64,000 bases of DNA from Burkholderiales bacterium (lineage in GTDB: Bacteria > Pseudomonadota > Gammaproteobacteria > Burkholderiales > JABEVD01), in contig JAIELG010000016.1 of NCBI GenBank assembly GCA_019753155.1, forward strand, positions 1 to 64,000, given 5' to 3'. Positions 55,528-64,000 of the stretch are shown piece after piece (within the stretch, counting starts at the first letter, position 1; each line of letters begins with the position of its first letter). The notes beneath the pieces were generated by a model. It was not told the origin of the DNA. It searched no databases and worked only from the letters and a program-made list of their open reading frames with translations. The position numbers and the translations under genes were made by a program.

Positions 55528-56370
55528 TTAATGTAAAGTGGTTTTGCTTCGGAAAATGATTCGGGTCAGAATGTTGAGTCCAAGCACCCCGAAAGTGATC
55601 AACAGGGCGCCTGCCCAGGCCAGCTTGTGCCAGTCGTCGTAGGGACTCATCGCGAACTGGAAAATCACCACGGGAAGGTTCGCCATCGGCGCATTCATGT
55701 CGATGCTCCAGAACGAGTTGTTCAGCGCGGTGAAGAGCAGCGGCGCAGTTTCGCCGCTGATGCGCGACAGCGCAAGCAGTATGCCGGTGACGATCCCCGC
55801 TTTCGATGCGCGCAAGGTGATGAGGACGATGACTTTCCAGTGGGGCGCTCCCAGCGCTGCCGCAGCTTCTCTCAGGCCGTTCGGAACCAGCTTGAGCATG
55901 TTCTCGGTGGTGCGCACGACAACCGGCACCACGATCAATGCGAGCGCGATGGCCCCAGCCCAGCCCGAGAAATGATGGGTAGACGCGACATAGATCTCGT
56001 AAACGAACAGGCCGATCACGATGGAAGGCGCCGAGAGCAGGATGTCGTTGATGAAGCGCGTTACGGGGGCGAGCCAGCCCTTCTGTCCGAATTCGGCAAG
56101 ATAGGTTCCGGCGAGGATGCCCACCGGCGTGCCGACCACGACGCCCGCCAGGGTCATGGCGAGGCTGCCTGCGATGGCATTCAACAGCCCTCCGCTGCTT
56201 CCGGGGGGGGGCGTCATTTTCGTGAAAACATTGAGCGACACGCTGGAAAATCCCTGGTCCAGGAGGGTCCAGAGGATCCACCCGAGCCAGAACAGGCCGA
56301 ACCCCATGGCTACCATGGAAAGCGTGAGATTGATGCCGTTGATGAGGCGGCGTTTCTGGTATAGATTCAT
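55528..56370 (-). CDS. pstA: Phosphate ABC transporter permease PstA
   Basis: A 280-residue inner-membrane permease with six predicted helices and the cytoplasmic EAA-type loop [20 protein letters not shown]. The segments GTYLAEFG and [13 protein letters not shown] are typical of PstA. It pairs with PstC to form the phosphate channel. One base separates it from pstB and 8 from pstC. Confidence 0.96.
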   Translation of the reverse strand: MNLYQKRRLINGINLTLSMVAMGFGLFWLGWILWTLLDQGFSSVSLNVFTKMTPPPGSSGGLLNAIAGSLAMTLAGVVVGTPVGILAGTYLAEFGQKGWLAPVTRFINDILLSAPSIVIGLFVYEIYVASTHHFSGWAGAIALALIVVPVVVRTTENMLKLVPNGLREAAAALGAPHWKVIVLITLRASKAGIVTGILLALSRISGETAPLLFTALNNSFWSIDMNAPMANLPVVIFQFAMSPYDDWHKLAWAGALLITFGVLGLNILTRIIFRSKTTLH

Positions 56371-56378
56371 GGCGCTTC

Positions 56379-57341
56379 CTAGGTTTTCTCGCCTTCCTGT
56401 TTACCCAACTGGAACAGGAGCACTTTGGACAGGGCCAGCACGATGAATGTGATCACGAACATGATGAGCCCGAGTTCGATCAGCGCGGAAGTATACACTG
56501 CTCCAACGGCCTCGTTGAATTCGTTGGCCAGGGTGGACGCGATGCTGCTGCCGGGGTCGAGCAGGGACGTGCTCAGCTTCTGGGCGTTTCCGATAACGAA
56601 AGTCACAGCCATCGTCTCGCCGAGCGCACGGCCGAGTCCGAGCATGATGCCGCCCACTACCCCTATTTTCGTATAGGGCAGCACCACGTTCCATACCACT
56701 TCCCAAGTCGTGCAGCCAACCGCGTAGGCGGATTCCTTCAGGGTCGGGGGCACGATCTCGAACACGTCGCGCATGACGGATGCGATGAAGGGGATGATCA
56801 TGATCCCGAGAATGATCCCGGCCGTGAGTATGCCTATGCCCATGGGCGCGCCCTGGAAGAGCATGCCGATTCCGGGAATGGGGCCGATATGGTCGATCAG
56901 CCAGGGTTGAAAATCGTCTGAGAGGTGCGGGGCGAAGACGAACAGCCCCCACATGCCGTAAATGATGCTGGGTATGCCGGCCAGAAGCTCGATTGCGACG
57001 CCGAGCGGGCGCTTGAGCCAGGGCGGCGACAATTCCGTGAGGTAGAGCGCGATGCCGAAGCTGACCGGAATCCCGATCAGGAGCGCGATGAAGGAAGTCG
57101 CCAGCGTGCCGTAGACCTGCACGATGGCGCCGAATTTCACGTTGACCGGATCCCACTCCGTGCTCGTGAAAAATCCCCAGCCGAAAGCCTTGATCGAGGG
57201 CAGCGCTCCGATGAAGAGTTCGACGATGATCCCTACGAGCATAGCAAGGACGGCAAAGGCGAAAAATTTTGTGGTCAATCTGAAGGCGACATCGAGAAAA
57301 GCCTGAAACTTTTCCCTGGATTCCGTCTGTAATTTGGTCAT
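56379..57341 (-). CDS. pstC: Phosphate ABC transporter permease PstC
   Basis: A 320-residue inner-membrane permease with about six helices. The PstC marks [34 protein letters not shown] and the loop [20 protein letters not shown] are present, as is [18 protein letters not shown]. It follows pstS after a 67-base gap that contains a terminator-like hairpin, which would reduce its expression relative to pstS. Confidence 0.96.
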   Translation of the reverse strand: MTKLQTESREKFQAFLDVAFRLTTKFFAFAVLAMLVGIIVELFIGALPSIKAFGWGFFTSTEWDPVNVKFGAIVQVYGTLATSFIALLIGIPVSFGIALYLTELSPPWLKRPLGVAIELLAGIPSIIYGMWGLFVFAPHLSDDFQPWLIDHIGPIPGIGMLFQGAPMGIGILTAGIILGIMIIPFIASVMRDVFEIVPPTLKESAYAVGCTTWEVVWNVVLPYTKIGVVGGIMLGLGRALGETMAVTFVIGNAQKLSTSLLDPGSSIASTLANEFNEAVGAVYTSALIELGLIMFVITFIVLALSKVLLFQLGKQEGEKT

Positions 57342-57358
57342 TATATGTTGTGGAATTT

Positions 57359-57380
57359 AAAAGGGGCCAAAAGAGGCCCC
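57359..57380 (-). terminator. Terminator-like hairpin between pstS and pstC
   Basis: In the minus-strand direction it reads GGGGCC-TCTTTT-GGCCCC followed by TTTT: a perfect 6-base-pair GC stem with a U run. It lies 28 bases after the pstS stop. Because pstCAB follow on the same strand, it is more likely a partial terminator that sets a high PstS to permease ratio. Confidence 0.75.
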
Positions 57381-57408
57381 TTATTATAGATCAAGTCATA
57401 CTACAAAA

Positions 57409-58458
57409 TCAGTTCCAGACGGATTTTCCCGTAGTGTCCTTGATCTTGTCCTTCCAGGAGTCCCTGATCAGCTTCACGACAGGAGCGGGCATGGGAACGT
57501 AAACCAGTTCTTCGGCCATCTTGGCGCCATTGTCATAGGCCCAGGAGTAGAACTTGAGCACTTCCTTCGCATTCTCGGGCTTTTCCTGGGTGGTGTGCAT
57601 CAGGATGAAGGTGGCGCCGGTGATCGGCCAGGCCTTCTTGCCCGCTTCGTTGGTCAGGATTTCGTAGAACCCGGGAGCATGCACCCAGTCAGCGCCTGCA
57701 GCGGCTGCCTGAAAGGTTTCGCTCGACGGCATGAGGTAGGTGCCGTCATGGCTTTCGAGCTGGGTGTAGGTCATGTTGTTTTGCAACGCGTAGGCGTATT
57801 CGACATAGCCGATGGAACCCTTGATGCGCTGAACATAGGATGCGACGCCTTCGTTGCCCTTGCCGCCCACGCCGACGGGGAAGTCCACCGAGGTGCCGAC
57901 CCCGGGCTTGACTTTCCATTCAGGGCTGACCTTGGAGAGATAGTTGGTGAAGATGAAGGTCGTGCCGGAACCATCGGAGCGATGCACAACGGTGATCTTC
58001 ATGTCGGGCAGCTTGACGCCCTTGTTCAGAGCCTTGATCTCGGGGGCATCCCACTGGGTGATCTTGCCGAGGTAGATGTCGGCGATGACCTTGCCGTTCA
58101 GCTTGATTTCGCCTTTCTTGATGTCGGGGAGGTTGACCGCCAGAACTTCGCCGCCCATGACCGCCGGGAACTGCGTCAGGCCGTCCTTTTCGAGTACATC
58201 GGGCATGAGGGGCATGTCGGATGCGCCGAAATCAACGGTCTTCGCGTTGATCTGCTTGATCCCGCCGCCGGAGCCGATGGACTGGTAATTCAGGCCGATG
58301 CCGGTCTTGGCCTTGTAAGCTTCGGCCCACTTGGAGTAGATGGGGTAAGGGAACGTGGCGCCGGCTCCGGTGATGTCGGTTGCAAACGCGCCGTTTGCGA
58401 CGGTCATGCCTGCGATCGCGGCGGCGATAATCATTTTGCGGTTTTTCAAAGCGGACAT
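57409..58458 (-). CDS. pstS: Periplasmic phosphate-binding protein PstS
   Basis: A 349-residue substrate-binding protein for phosphate. The signal peptide is MSALKNRKMIIAAAIAGMTV continuing to GAFA, and the mature part begins TDITGAGATFPYPIYSKW, the classical PstS start. Phosphate-contact segments YQSIGSGGGIKQINA and VHRSDGSGTTFIFTNYL are intact. The ATG at 58458 is supported by AAGGAG in the sense direction; an earlier in-frame start lacks this. It is first in pstSCAB, under a Pho box. Confidence 0.97.
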   Translation of the reverse strand: MSALKNRKMIIAAAIAGMTVANGAFATDITGAGATFPYPIYSKWAEAYKAKTGIGLNYQSIGSGGGIKQINAKTVDFGASDMPLMPDVLEKDGLTQFPAVMGGEVLAVNLPDIKKGEIKLNGKVIADIYLGKITQWDAPEIKALNKGVKLPDMKITVVHRSDGSGTTFIFTNYLSKVSPEWKVKPGVGTSVDFPVGVGGKGNEGVASYVQRIKGSIGYVEYAYALQNNMTYTQLESHDGTYLMPSSETFQAAAAGADWVHAPGFYEILTNEAGKKAWPITGATFILMHTTQEKPENAKEVLKFYSWAYDNGAKMAEELVYVPMPAPVVKLIRDSWKDKIKDTTGKSVWN

Positions 58459-58528
58459 TTGTACTCCTTGAGCGTTGATAAATTCGGTTGCGGAACCCTG
58501 ATTTCCCTGTTGACAGATTCGCCTAGGA

Positions 58529-58562
58529 ATCATAGCCCATCGATGTTTCAGTTATGTTACAG
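58529..58562 (-). promoter_or_regulatory. Pho box and -10 element of the pstS promoter
   Basis: In the minus-strand direction CTGTAACATAACTGAAAC (58562-58545) has the two CTGNAAC-type 7-base repeats separated by 4 bases that PhoB binds. A TATGAT -10 (58534-58529) follows after 10 bases, so the box takes the place of the -35 element, as in known PhoB-activated promoters. It lies about 87 bases upstream of the pstS ATG. Confidence 0.8.
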
Positions 58563-58630
58563 CATCCGGGGGAATTGACCGCCCCTGGTTTCAAGGGTAA
58601 GATTAGGCCGTTTTGTGGTCAGGGAAATCG

Positions 58631-59383
58631 ATGCGTCAAAAAATAGTCGCCGGCAACTGGAAGATGAATGGGAGTCTTGCCGGGAATGCGGCCTTGCTCG
58701 AAGGGATTGTTGTGGGCATCTCCGGTTTTTCCGGGGTCGAGTGCGTGGTGTGCGCCCCGTTCCCCTACCTGTTCCAGGTGCAGGCCAAACTCGCGGACTC
58801 CCCCGTGCTGTGGGGTGCGCAAAATCTTTCCCAGTACGACAGGGGCGCCTATACCGGTGAGGTTTCGGCTTCCATGCTGAAGGATTTCGGCGCCACCCAT
58901 GTTATTGTCGGCCATTCCGAGCGGCGCGCCATTTTCGGAGAGACGAGCATGATCGTTGCCGAAAAGTTCAGGGCTGCGGGGGATGCTGGATTGATCCCCA
59001 TACTCTGCGTGGGGGAGTCGCTCTCCGAACGCGAGTCGGGGATCACCGAGAGGATCGTGGGGGAGCAGCTCGACGCCGTGATCGATTTTGCGGGGGTGGA
59101 TGCCCTGAGAAGCGCAGTGTTGGCCTATGAGCCGGTGTGGGCGATCGGGACGGGGAGGACGGCGACTCCGCAGCAGGCGCAGGATGTGCATCGGTATCTG
59201 AGGGCGCGCATCGCTTCGAGGAGTGCGGAAGTTGCGGGGAAAGTGAGCATTCTTTACGGCGGCAGCGTGAAACCGTCGAACGCGGGGGAACTCTTCGCGA
59301 TGCCGGATATAGATGGCGGGCTGGTCGGTGGGGCATCCCTCGCAGCCTCGGAATTTTGTGAAATTTGCCGCGCAGCGGCCTAA
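58631..59383 (+). CDS. tpiA: Triosephosphate isomerase
   Basis: A glycolytic/gluconeogenic TIM barrel of 250 residues. N-terminal VAGNWKMNGS, the catalytic His in VIVGHSERRAIFGE, the catalytic Glu in AYEPVWAIGTGRTATP and the phosphate loop ILYGGSVKPSN are all present. The ATG at 58631 is supported by AGGGAAA at 58621-58627. It is divergent from pstS and followed by secG after 8 bases, the standard tpiA-secG-tRNA-Leu-nuo order. Confidence 0.97.
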   Translation: MRQKIVAGNWKMNGSLAGNAALLEGIVVGISGFSGVECVVCAPFPYLFQVQAKLADSPVLWGAQNLSQYDRGAYTGEVSASMLKDFGATHVIVGHSERRAIFGETSMIVAEKFRAAGDAGLIPILCVGESLSERESGITERIVGEQLDAVIDFAGVDALRSAVLAYEPVWAIGTGRTATPQQAQDVHRYLRARIASRSAEVAGKVSILYGGSVKPSNAGELFAMPDIDGGLVGGASLAASEFCEICRAAA

Positions 59384-59391
59384 ATATTGAC

Positions 59392-59700
59392 ATGGATATT
59401 TTTATACTGGTTTTTCATGCTCTGGCGGCGCTTGGCGTCATTGCATTGGTTCTTTTGCAGCATGGGAAAGGCGCGGACATGGGGGCGGCCTTCGGCAGCG
59501 GTTCCGCAGGCAGCCTGTTCGGCGCGAGCGGTTCCGCGAGTTTTCTGAGCCGCGCGACAGCCGTGCTCGCCGCAGTGTTTTTCGTGACCAGTCTCGGACT
59601 GACTTATATTTCGAGTCACAAGGTTACGTCTAAGGGCGTGATGGTCAGCGTTCCCGTCAAGCCTGCCCTGGCGCCGAAGTCCGGCGATATTCCGAAATAG
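59392..59700 (+). CDS. secG: Protein-export membrane protein SecG
   Basis: A 102-residue Sec translocon subunit with two membrane helices (about 3-21 and 54-74) joined by the conserved loop LLQHGKGADMGAAFGSGSAG and LFGASGSASFLSRATA. The C terminus is proline/lysine-rich. The ATG at 59392 follows tpiA closely; an upstream in-frame start lies within tpiA. Confidence 0.94.
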   Translation: MDIFILVFHALAALGVIALVLLQHGKGADMGAAFGSGSAGSLFGASGSASFLSRATAVLAAVFFVTSLGLTYISSHKVTSKGVMVSVPVKPALAPKSGDIPK

Positions 59701-59718
59701 ATTGCCGGGAAAGGCCGC

Positions 59719-59746
59719 TTGAAGTTAGAATTGAGAGATATATTAT
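59719..59746 (+). promoter_or_regulatory. Candidate tRNA-Leu promoter
   Basis: TTGAAG at 59719-59724 and TATTAT at 59741-59746 with a 16-base spacer, ending 9 bases before the mature tRNA 5' end. The -10 lies within a small inverted repeat AGAGAT/ATCTCT. Read-through from tpiA-secG is also possible. Confidence 0.45.
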
Positions 59747-59755
59747 CTCTTGAAT

Positions 59756-59840
59756 GCCGATGTGGTGAAATTGGTAGACACGCCGTCTTGAGGGGGCGGT
59801 GGCGAAAGCTGTGCCAGTTCGAGTCTGGCCATCGGCACCA
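59756..59840 (+). tRNA. tRNA-Leu (anticodon GAG)
   Basis: An 85-nucleotide class II tRNA with encoded CCA. The acceptor stem GCCGATG pairs with CATCGGC, followed by discriminator A and CCA. The D-loop contains the AATTGGTAGAC box; the anticodon arm is CCGTC-TTGAGGG-GGCGG with GAG at the anticodon. A long variable arm and the GTTCGAGTC T-loop follow. Its place between secG and nuoA is conserved in many Betaproteobacteria. Confidence 0.95.
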
Positions 59841-59933
59841 CTTAAAATAAATACAGCTTTTGCTGAGAATGATAACCGGTAAAAAATAAACTGGTCCCGG
59901 GCACATGCCTGAGGTAATGTTTGGAGGGGCATT

Positions 59934-60290
59934 ATGCTGGAGAGTTATTTCCCTGTTCTGCTGTTCATTTTCGTCGGCATCGCCATGGGCGCGGCACCCA
60001 TGCTGCTCGGCGCGATTCTGGGTCCGCATCGTCCGGACGCCGAAAAGAATTCTCCCTACGAGTGCGGCTTCGAGGCTTTCGACGATGCGCGCATGAAGTT
60101 CGACGTGCGCTATTATCTCGTCGCCATACTGTTCATCCTGTTCGATCTCGAAATCGCGTTCCTTTTCCCCTGGGCCATCGTGCTCAAGGAAATCGGCATG
60201 TTCGGCTTTGTTTCGATGCTGGTGTTCCTCGGCATACTCACCGTAGGCTTTATTTACGAATGGATGAAGGGGGCGCTGGAATGGGAATAG
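59934..60290 (+). CDS. nuoA: NADH-quinone oxidoreductase subunit A
   Basis: A 118-residue membrane subunit of complex I with three helices. The conserved loop [20 protein letters not shown], including the Cys, and [14 protein letters not shown] with its buried acidic residues are intact. TTGGAGGGG at 59921-59929 gives a strong ribosome site. It is the first gene of the nuo operon and overlaps nuoB by 10 bases. Confidence 0.97.
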   Translation: MLESYFPVLLFIFVGIAMGAAPMLLGAILGPHRPDAEKNSPYECGFEAFDDARMKFDVRYYLVAILFILFDLEIAFLFPWAIVLKEIGMFGFVSMLVFLGILTVGFIYEWMKGALEWE

Positions 60291-60763
60291 AAGGCGTTCT
60301 GGAAAAGGGGTTTGCGACGACCCAGATCGACACGGTCATCAACTGGGCGCGCACGGGTTCGTTGTGGCCCATGACGTTCGGTCTTGCCTGCTGCGCAGTG
60401 GAGATGATGCATGCAGGCGCCGCCCGCTACGACCTCGATCGCTTCGGCGTGGTGTTCAGGGCGAGTCCCAGGCAGGCCGACGTGATGATCGTGGCGGGCA
60501 CCTTGTGCAACAAGATGGCCCCGGCGCTCAGGAAGGTTTACGACCAGATGGCCGAACCGCGCTGGGTCATTTCCATGGGATCCTGCGCGAACGGAGGCGG
60601 TTATTACCATTATTCCTATTCCGTCGTGAGGGGGTGTGATCGCATTGTGCCCGTGGACATCTATGTGCCGGGATGCCCGCCGACGGCTGAAGCGCTGCTC
60701 TACGGCATCATCCAGCTCCAGAACAAGATCAAACGCACCAATACCATCGCCAGGCAACCATGA
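60281..60763 (+). CDS. nuoB: NADH-quinone oxidoreductase subunit B
   Basis: A 160-residue peripheral-arm subunit holding cluster N2, the last iron-sulfur centre before quinone. The ligands are visible in [12 protein letters not shown] (adjacent cysteines), [13 protein letters not shown] and [15 protein letters not shown]. It overlaps nuoA by 10 and nuoC by 4 bases, so translation is coupled. Confidence 0.97.
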   Translation: MGIEGVLEKGFATTQIDTVINWARTGSLWPMTFGLACCAVEMMHAGAARYDLDRFGVVFRASPRQADVMIVAGTLCNKMAPALRKVYDQMAEPRWVISMGSCANGGGYYHYSYSVVRGCDRIVPVDIYVPGCPPTAEALLYGIIQLQNKIKRTNTIARQP

Positions 60764-61332
60764 CCGACAAGACGCAACTTGAATCCGTTCTGGCCGACGC
60801 TTTCCTGAATTTTTCGGACAGGCTTGGGGAGACGACAGTCGAAATCGCAGCACAAGGCATGATCGATTCCCTGACCCGTCTCAGGGGCATGGGTTTCGAT
60901 CAGCTTGTCGATCTTTGCGGCGTGGATTATTCGACCTACGGCGACGGGAAATGGACGGGGCGCCGCTTCGCCGCCGTGTACCATCTGCTCTCGGTTGCGA
61001 ACAACGAAAGGCTGAGGGTGAGGGTGTTTGCGCAGGACGACGATTTTCCCGTGCTGGAATCCTGCATCGGAGTATGGGCAAGCGCCAACTGGTACGAGCG
61101 CGAAGCTTTCGATTTCTTCGGCATCCTGTTTACAGGGCATCCCGACCTGAGGCGGATATTGACCGACTACGGTTTCGTCGGAAACCCTTTCCGCAAGGAT
61201 TTCCCGCTTTCAGGCAATGTGGAGATGCGCTACGACGAGCATCTGGGTCGCGTTGTTTATCAGCCGGTCAGCATCCCGCCGCGGGAAGTTACGCCGCGCA
61301 TCGTGCGCGAAGCGCATTACGGCGAGGCTTGA
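60760..61332 (+). CDS. nuoC: NADH-quinone oxidoreductase subunit C
   Basis: A 190-residue 30-kDa-type subunit of the complex I connecting arm. The family motif [24 protein letters not shown] (residues about 111-134) and the downstream [12 protein letters not shown] are clear. It is separate from NuoD, unlike the fused NuoCD of enterobacteria. Three bases separate it from nuoD. Confidence 0.97.
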   Translation: MTDKTQLESVLADAFLNFSDRLGETTVEIAAQGMIDSLTRLRGMGFDQLVDLCGVDYSTYGDGKWTGRRFAAVYHLLSVANNERLRVRVFAQDDDFPVLESCIGVWASANWYEREAFDFFGILFTGHPDLRRILTDYGFVGNPFRKDFPLSGNVEMRYDEHLGRVVYQPVSIPPREVTPRIVREAHYGEA

Positions 61333-61335
61333 GAC

Positions 61336-62589
61336 ATGGCTGAAATCAGAAATTACACACTGAACTTCGGGCCGCAGCATCCTGCCGCGCACGGCGTGCT
61401 GCGCCTTGTCCTGGAGCTCGACGGGGAAGTGATCGAGCGGGCCGACCCGCATATCGGTCTGCTCCACAGGGCGACGGAGAAGCTTGCCGAGCACAAGACC
61501 TACCTGCAATCCGTGCCCTACATGGACCGGCTCGACTACGTGTCGATGATGTGCAACGAACACGCCTATGTGATGGCGATAGAGAAACTGATCGGGGCCA
61601 GCGTGCCGTTGCGCGCGCAATATATCCGCGTGATGTTCGACGAGATCACGCGGCTGCTCAATCACCTGCTCTGGCTGGGCGCGCATGCGCTCGACATCGG
61701 TGCGATGACGGTTTTCCTCTATTGCTTCCGCGAGCGCGAGGATCTTTTCGACTGCTACGAGGCGGTTTCCGGCGCGCGCATGCATGCCGCCTATTATCGT
61801 CCGGGTGGGGTTTACCGCGATCTTCCCGACTGTATGCCGCAGTATCAGGCCTCCAAGTGGCACAATGCCGCTGCAGTCAAATCGATGAATGAAAACAGGA
61901 CCGGTTCGCTTCTAGACTTCATCGAGGACTTTACCAGGCGTTTCCCCACCTATGTGGACGAATACGAGACGCTGCTTACCGAGAACAGGATCTGGAAGCA
62001 GAGGACGGTCGGCATCGGCGTGGTGTCTCCCGAGCGCGCCCTGCAACTCGGCTTTACCGGACCCATGTTGAGGGGTTCGGGGGTCGAATGGGATTTGCGC
62101 AGGAAGCAGCCCTACGAGGTTTACGACAGGCTCGATTTCGAAATCCCGATCGGCGTCAACGGCGACTGTTACGACCGCTACCTCGTCAGGGTCGAGGAAA
62201 TGCGCCAGTCCAACCGCATCATCAGGCAGTGCGTCGATTGGCTGCGCAGCAACCCCGGTCCCGTGATCACGGAAAACCACAAGTTTGCGCCGCCTCCCCG
62301 CGCAGCCATGAAGGACAAGATGGAGGATCTCATCCATCATTTCAAGCTGTTCACGGAAGGGATGCACGTACCCGAGGGAGAAGCGTATGCGGCTGTCGAG
62401 CATCCCAAGGGGGAATTCGGCATTTACCTGATTTCGGATGGCGCCAACAAGCCTTACAGGATGAAGATCAGGGCGGCCGGTTTTCCTCATCTTGCCGCGC
62501 TCGACGAGATGTCGAAAGGGCATATGATCGCGGACGTGGTGGCGATCATCGGCACTCAGGATATCGTTTTCGGGGAGGTCGACCGATGA
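61336..62589 (+). CDS. nuoD: NADH-quinone oxidoreductase subunit D
   Basis: A 417-residue 49-kDa-type subunit that forms the quinone pocket with Nuo[21 protein letters not shown] at the start carries the quinone-contacting His, and [40 protein letters not shown] and [11 protein letters not shown] follow the family. It overlaps nuoE by four bases. Confidence 0.97.
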   Translation: MAEIRNYTLNFGPQHPAAHGVLRLVLELDGEVIERADPHIGLLHRATEKLAEHKTYLQSVPYMDRLDYVSMMCNEHAYVMAIEKLIGASVPLRAQYIRVMFDEITRLLNHLLWLGAHALDIGAMTVFLYCFREREDLFDCYEAVSGARMHAAYYRPGGVYRDLPDCMPQYQASKWHNAAAVKSMNENRTGSLLDFIEDFTRRFPTYVDEYETLLTENRIWKQRTVGIGVVSPERALQLGFTGPMLRGSGVEWDLRRKQPYEVYDRLDFEIPIGVNGDCYDRYLVRVEEMRQSNRIIRQCVDWLRSNPGPVITENHKFAPPPRAAMKDKMEDLIHHFKLFTEGMHVPEGEAYAAVEHPKGEFGIYLISDGANKPYRMKIRAAGFPHLAALDEMSKGHMIADVVAIIGTQDIVFGEVDR

Positions 62590-63062
62590 TGCTCGGCGCC
62601 GAATCGCTGCAAAAAATCGACAGGGAAATCGCCAAATACCCGTCCGACCAGAAGCAATCCGCCGTCATGGCAGCGCTCAGGATCGCGCAGATGGAAAAGG
62701 GCTGGCTTTCCGGCGAGACCATGAATTTCGTGGCAGCTTATCTCGGCATGGAGCCGATCGCGGTATACGAGGTCGCGAGCTTCTACAACATGTACAACCT
62801 CGCGCCTGTCGGACGATACAAGATCACACTCTGCACCAATCTGCCCTGCGCACTGTCGGGGGCGAACGATGTTGCTCGGTACTTGCAGGAAAAGCTTGGA
62901 ATAGGTTTCAACGAGACGACTGCGGACGGAAAATACACCCTCAGAGAAGGGGAATGCTTCGGCGCATGCGGCGAAGCACCCCTTTTCCTTGTGAACAATG
63001 TGCGGATGTGCGGCGGTTTGACTGTCGCGGAAATCGACAAAATCCTGGCGGAACTGGAATAG
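62586..63062 (+). CDS. nuoE: NADH-quinone oxidoreductase subunit E
   Basis: A 158-residue thioredoxin-like subunit of the NADH-dehydrogenase module carrying a [2Fe-2S] cluster. Ligands are in [14 protein letters not shown] and [11 protein letters not shown]. The start ATG at 62586 overlaps the nuoD stop as ATGATG, and a second ATG three bases later is equally possible. It passes electrons next to NuoF. Confidence 0.96.
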   Translation: MMLGAESLQKIDREIAKYPSDQKQSAVMAALRIAQMEKGWLSGETMNFVAAYLGMEPIAVYEVASFYNMYNLAPVGRYKITLCTNLPCALSGANDVARYLQEKLGIGFNETTADGKYTLREGECFGACGEAPLFLVNNVRMCGGLTVAEIDKILAELE

Positions 63063-63064
63063 TC

Positions 63065-64000
63065 ATGGAACAGATTCTTCTCAAGGGACTCGATGGCGAC
63101 AGGACATGGCATCTTGCCGATTACGTGAAGCGCGACGGCTATGCCGCGCTCAGAAAGATCTTCAGCGAAAAAATGACGCCTGAACAGGTGATCGATCAGG
63201 TCAAGAAATCCGCGTTGCGCGGGCGCGGCGGTGCGGGGTTTCCGACCGGGCTCAAATGGAGCTTCATGCCCAAGAATTACGACGGGGACAAATACCTCGT
63301 CTGCAATACCGACGAAGGCGAACCCGGAACGTTCAAGGATCGCGATATCATGCGCTTCAATCCGCACCAGTTGATCGAAGGGATGATCATCGCGGCCTAT
63401 GCCATGGGCATCAAGGTGGGGTACAACTACATCCACGGCGAAATCTGGGAAACTTACACGCGTGCGGAGGAAGCCCTGGAGGAAGCCAGAGCCGCAGGAT
63501 TCCTCGGAGAGAACATCCTCGGGAGCGGCTTTTCCTTCCAGTTGCACAACCATCTGGGGTATGGCGCCTATATCTGCGGCGAGGAGACGGCGCTGCTCGA
63601 ATCCATAGAGGGCAAGAAGGGGCAGCCCCGCTTCAAGCCGCCTTTCCCCGCGAGTTTCGGCCTGTACGGCAAGCCCACCACGATCAACAATACCGAAACC
63701 TTCGCGTCCGTTCCATGGATCATTCTGCACGGGGGGGAGAAGTATCTCGAACTCGGGCGGCCCAACAACGGCGGGACGAAGCTGTTCTCCGTTTCGGGTC
63801 ATGTCAACCGGCCGGGAAATTACGAAGTGCCGCTCGGCACGCCTTTTGCGAAACTGCTCGAAATGGCGGGCGGCATGCGGGGCGGGAAGCTGAAAGCCTG
63901 CATTCCGGGCGGGTCGTCCATGCCGGTATTGCCGGGGGAGATCATGATGGATCTCGACATGGATTACGACTCGATCGCCAAGGCAGGTTCCTACCTGGGT
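63065..64000 (+). CDS. nuoF: NADH-quinone oxidoreductase subunit F (cut by window edge)
   Basis: The first 312 codons of the FMN- and NADH-binding subunit. The NADH/FMN-binding segments [15 protein letters not shown] and [31 protein letters not shown] and the [19 protein letters not shown] stretch are present. The [4Fe-4S] N3 ligand region lies beyond the window. It starts 2 bases after nuoE, and the frame is open to the last base. Confidence 0.97.
   Translation, partial: MEQILLKGLDGDRTWHLADYVKRDGYAALRKIFSEKMTPEQVIDQVKKSALRGRGGAGFPTGLKWSFMPKNYDGDKYLVCNTDEGEPGTFKDRDIMRFNPHQLIEGMIIAAYAMGIKVGYNYIHGEIWETYTRAEEALEEARAAGFLGENILGSGFSFQLHNHLGYGAYICGEETALLESIEGKKGQPRFKPPFPASFGLYGKPTTINNTETFASVPWIILHGGEKYLELGRPNNGGTKLFSVSGHVNRPGNYEVPLGTPFAKLLEMAGGMRGGKLKACIPGGSSMPVLPGEIMMDLDMDYDSIAKAGSYLG

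Noticed and set aside
59732-59750. Small inverted repeat after secG as a terminator
   Set aside because: The stem is AT-rich with no U run, and it overlaps the likely -10 of the tRNA promoter.
59864-59876. TGAGAATGATAAC ahead of nuoA as a Fur box
   Set aside because: Only one half resembles a Fur hexamer array, the symmetry is lost on the right side, and nuo operons are not typical Fur targets.

Overview
The window is a stretch of a betaproteobacterial chromosome, most likely from the Nitrosomonadales/Gallionellaceae side of the class. The reasons are the gene order (nadK-recN, fur, bamE-dapB-carAB-greA, yhbY/rlmE-ftsH-folP-glmM, tpiA-secG-tRNA-Leu-nuoABCDEF), a PEP-CTERM-like exported protein, a complete Anbu (ancestral proteasome) cluster and an RpoS-type sigma factor. 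This placement is inference from protein resemblance and synteny, not from a marker-gene search. Genes are dense and the DNA is GC-rich, except for an AT-rich island at about 17.5-20.65 kb.

Layout. 0-6 kb: feoAB under a probable Fur box, rpoS, a small outer-membrane barrel, and an operon of cytochrome b, a Tat-exported molybdopterin oxidoreductase and a secreted MsrB. 6.1-11.4 kb: four tightly packed genes (group II PLP decarboxylase, ATP-grasp ligase, class-V-like PLP enzyme, YafJ-type class II amidotransferase) followed by a MarR regulator; the first three look like an uncharacterised small-molecule pathway. 11.5-12.7 kb: a DUF2934/coiled-coil protein and a PPK2 polyphosphate kinase. 12.7-16.0 kb: a signalling unit of glycine-zipper protein, PepSY protein, OmpR-type regulator, histidine kinase and second glycine-zipper protein. 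Both glycine-zipper genes are preceded by the same TTCAGC-N5-TTCAGC direct repeat, so a local regulon can be read from the sequence.

16-20.7 kb: DUF3025 gene, a frameshifted DUF4160 gene beside DUF2442, then the AT-rich island with a UvrD-like helicase and a DUF2290 gene, a plausible antiphage pair. 20.7-31.8 kb: ettA, a diguanylate cyclase, an HD-GYP phosphodiesterase, and the Anbu cluster (transglutaminase/DUF2126, alpha-E, circularly permuted ATP-grasp, divergent anbu plus a small monooxygenase). A decayed second copy of the HD-GYP gene lies on the far side. 31.9-40.5 kb: a periplasmic protein, an exonuclease, a P-type ATPase, DUF1614, nadK, recN, the PEP-CTERM-like gene flanked by a copied piece of recN, and fur.

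40.6-64 kb is mostly housekeeping: bamE, dapB, carAB, greA, DUF4149, yhbY, rlmE, ftsH, folP, glmM; a haem-c-motif PAS-GGDEF-EAL protein; pstSCAB with a clear Pho box and an internal terminator; tpiA, secG, tRNA-Leu(GAG), and the start of the complex I operon (nuoA-F, with nuoF cut by the window edge). Two themes recur: iron/redox (feoAB, fur, ABM monooxygenase, molybdoenzyme, haem sensor) and phosphate/c-di-GMP signalling (pst, PPK2, three c-di-GMP enzymes plus one broken copy).
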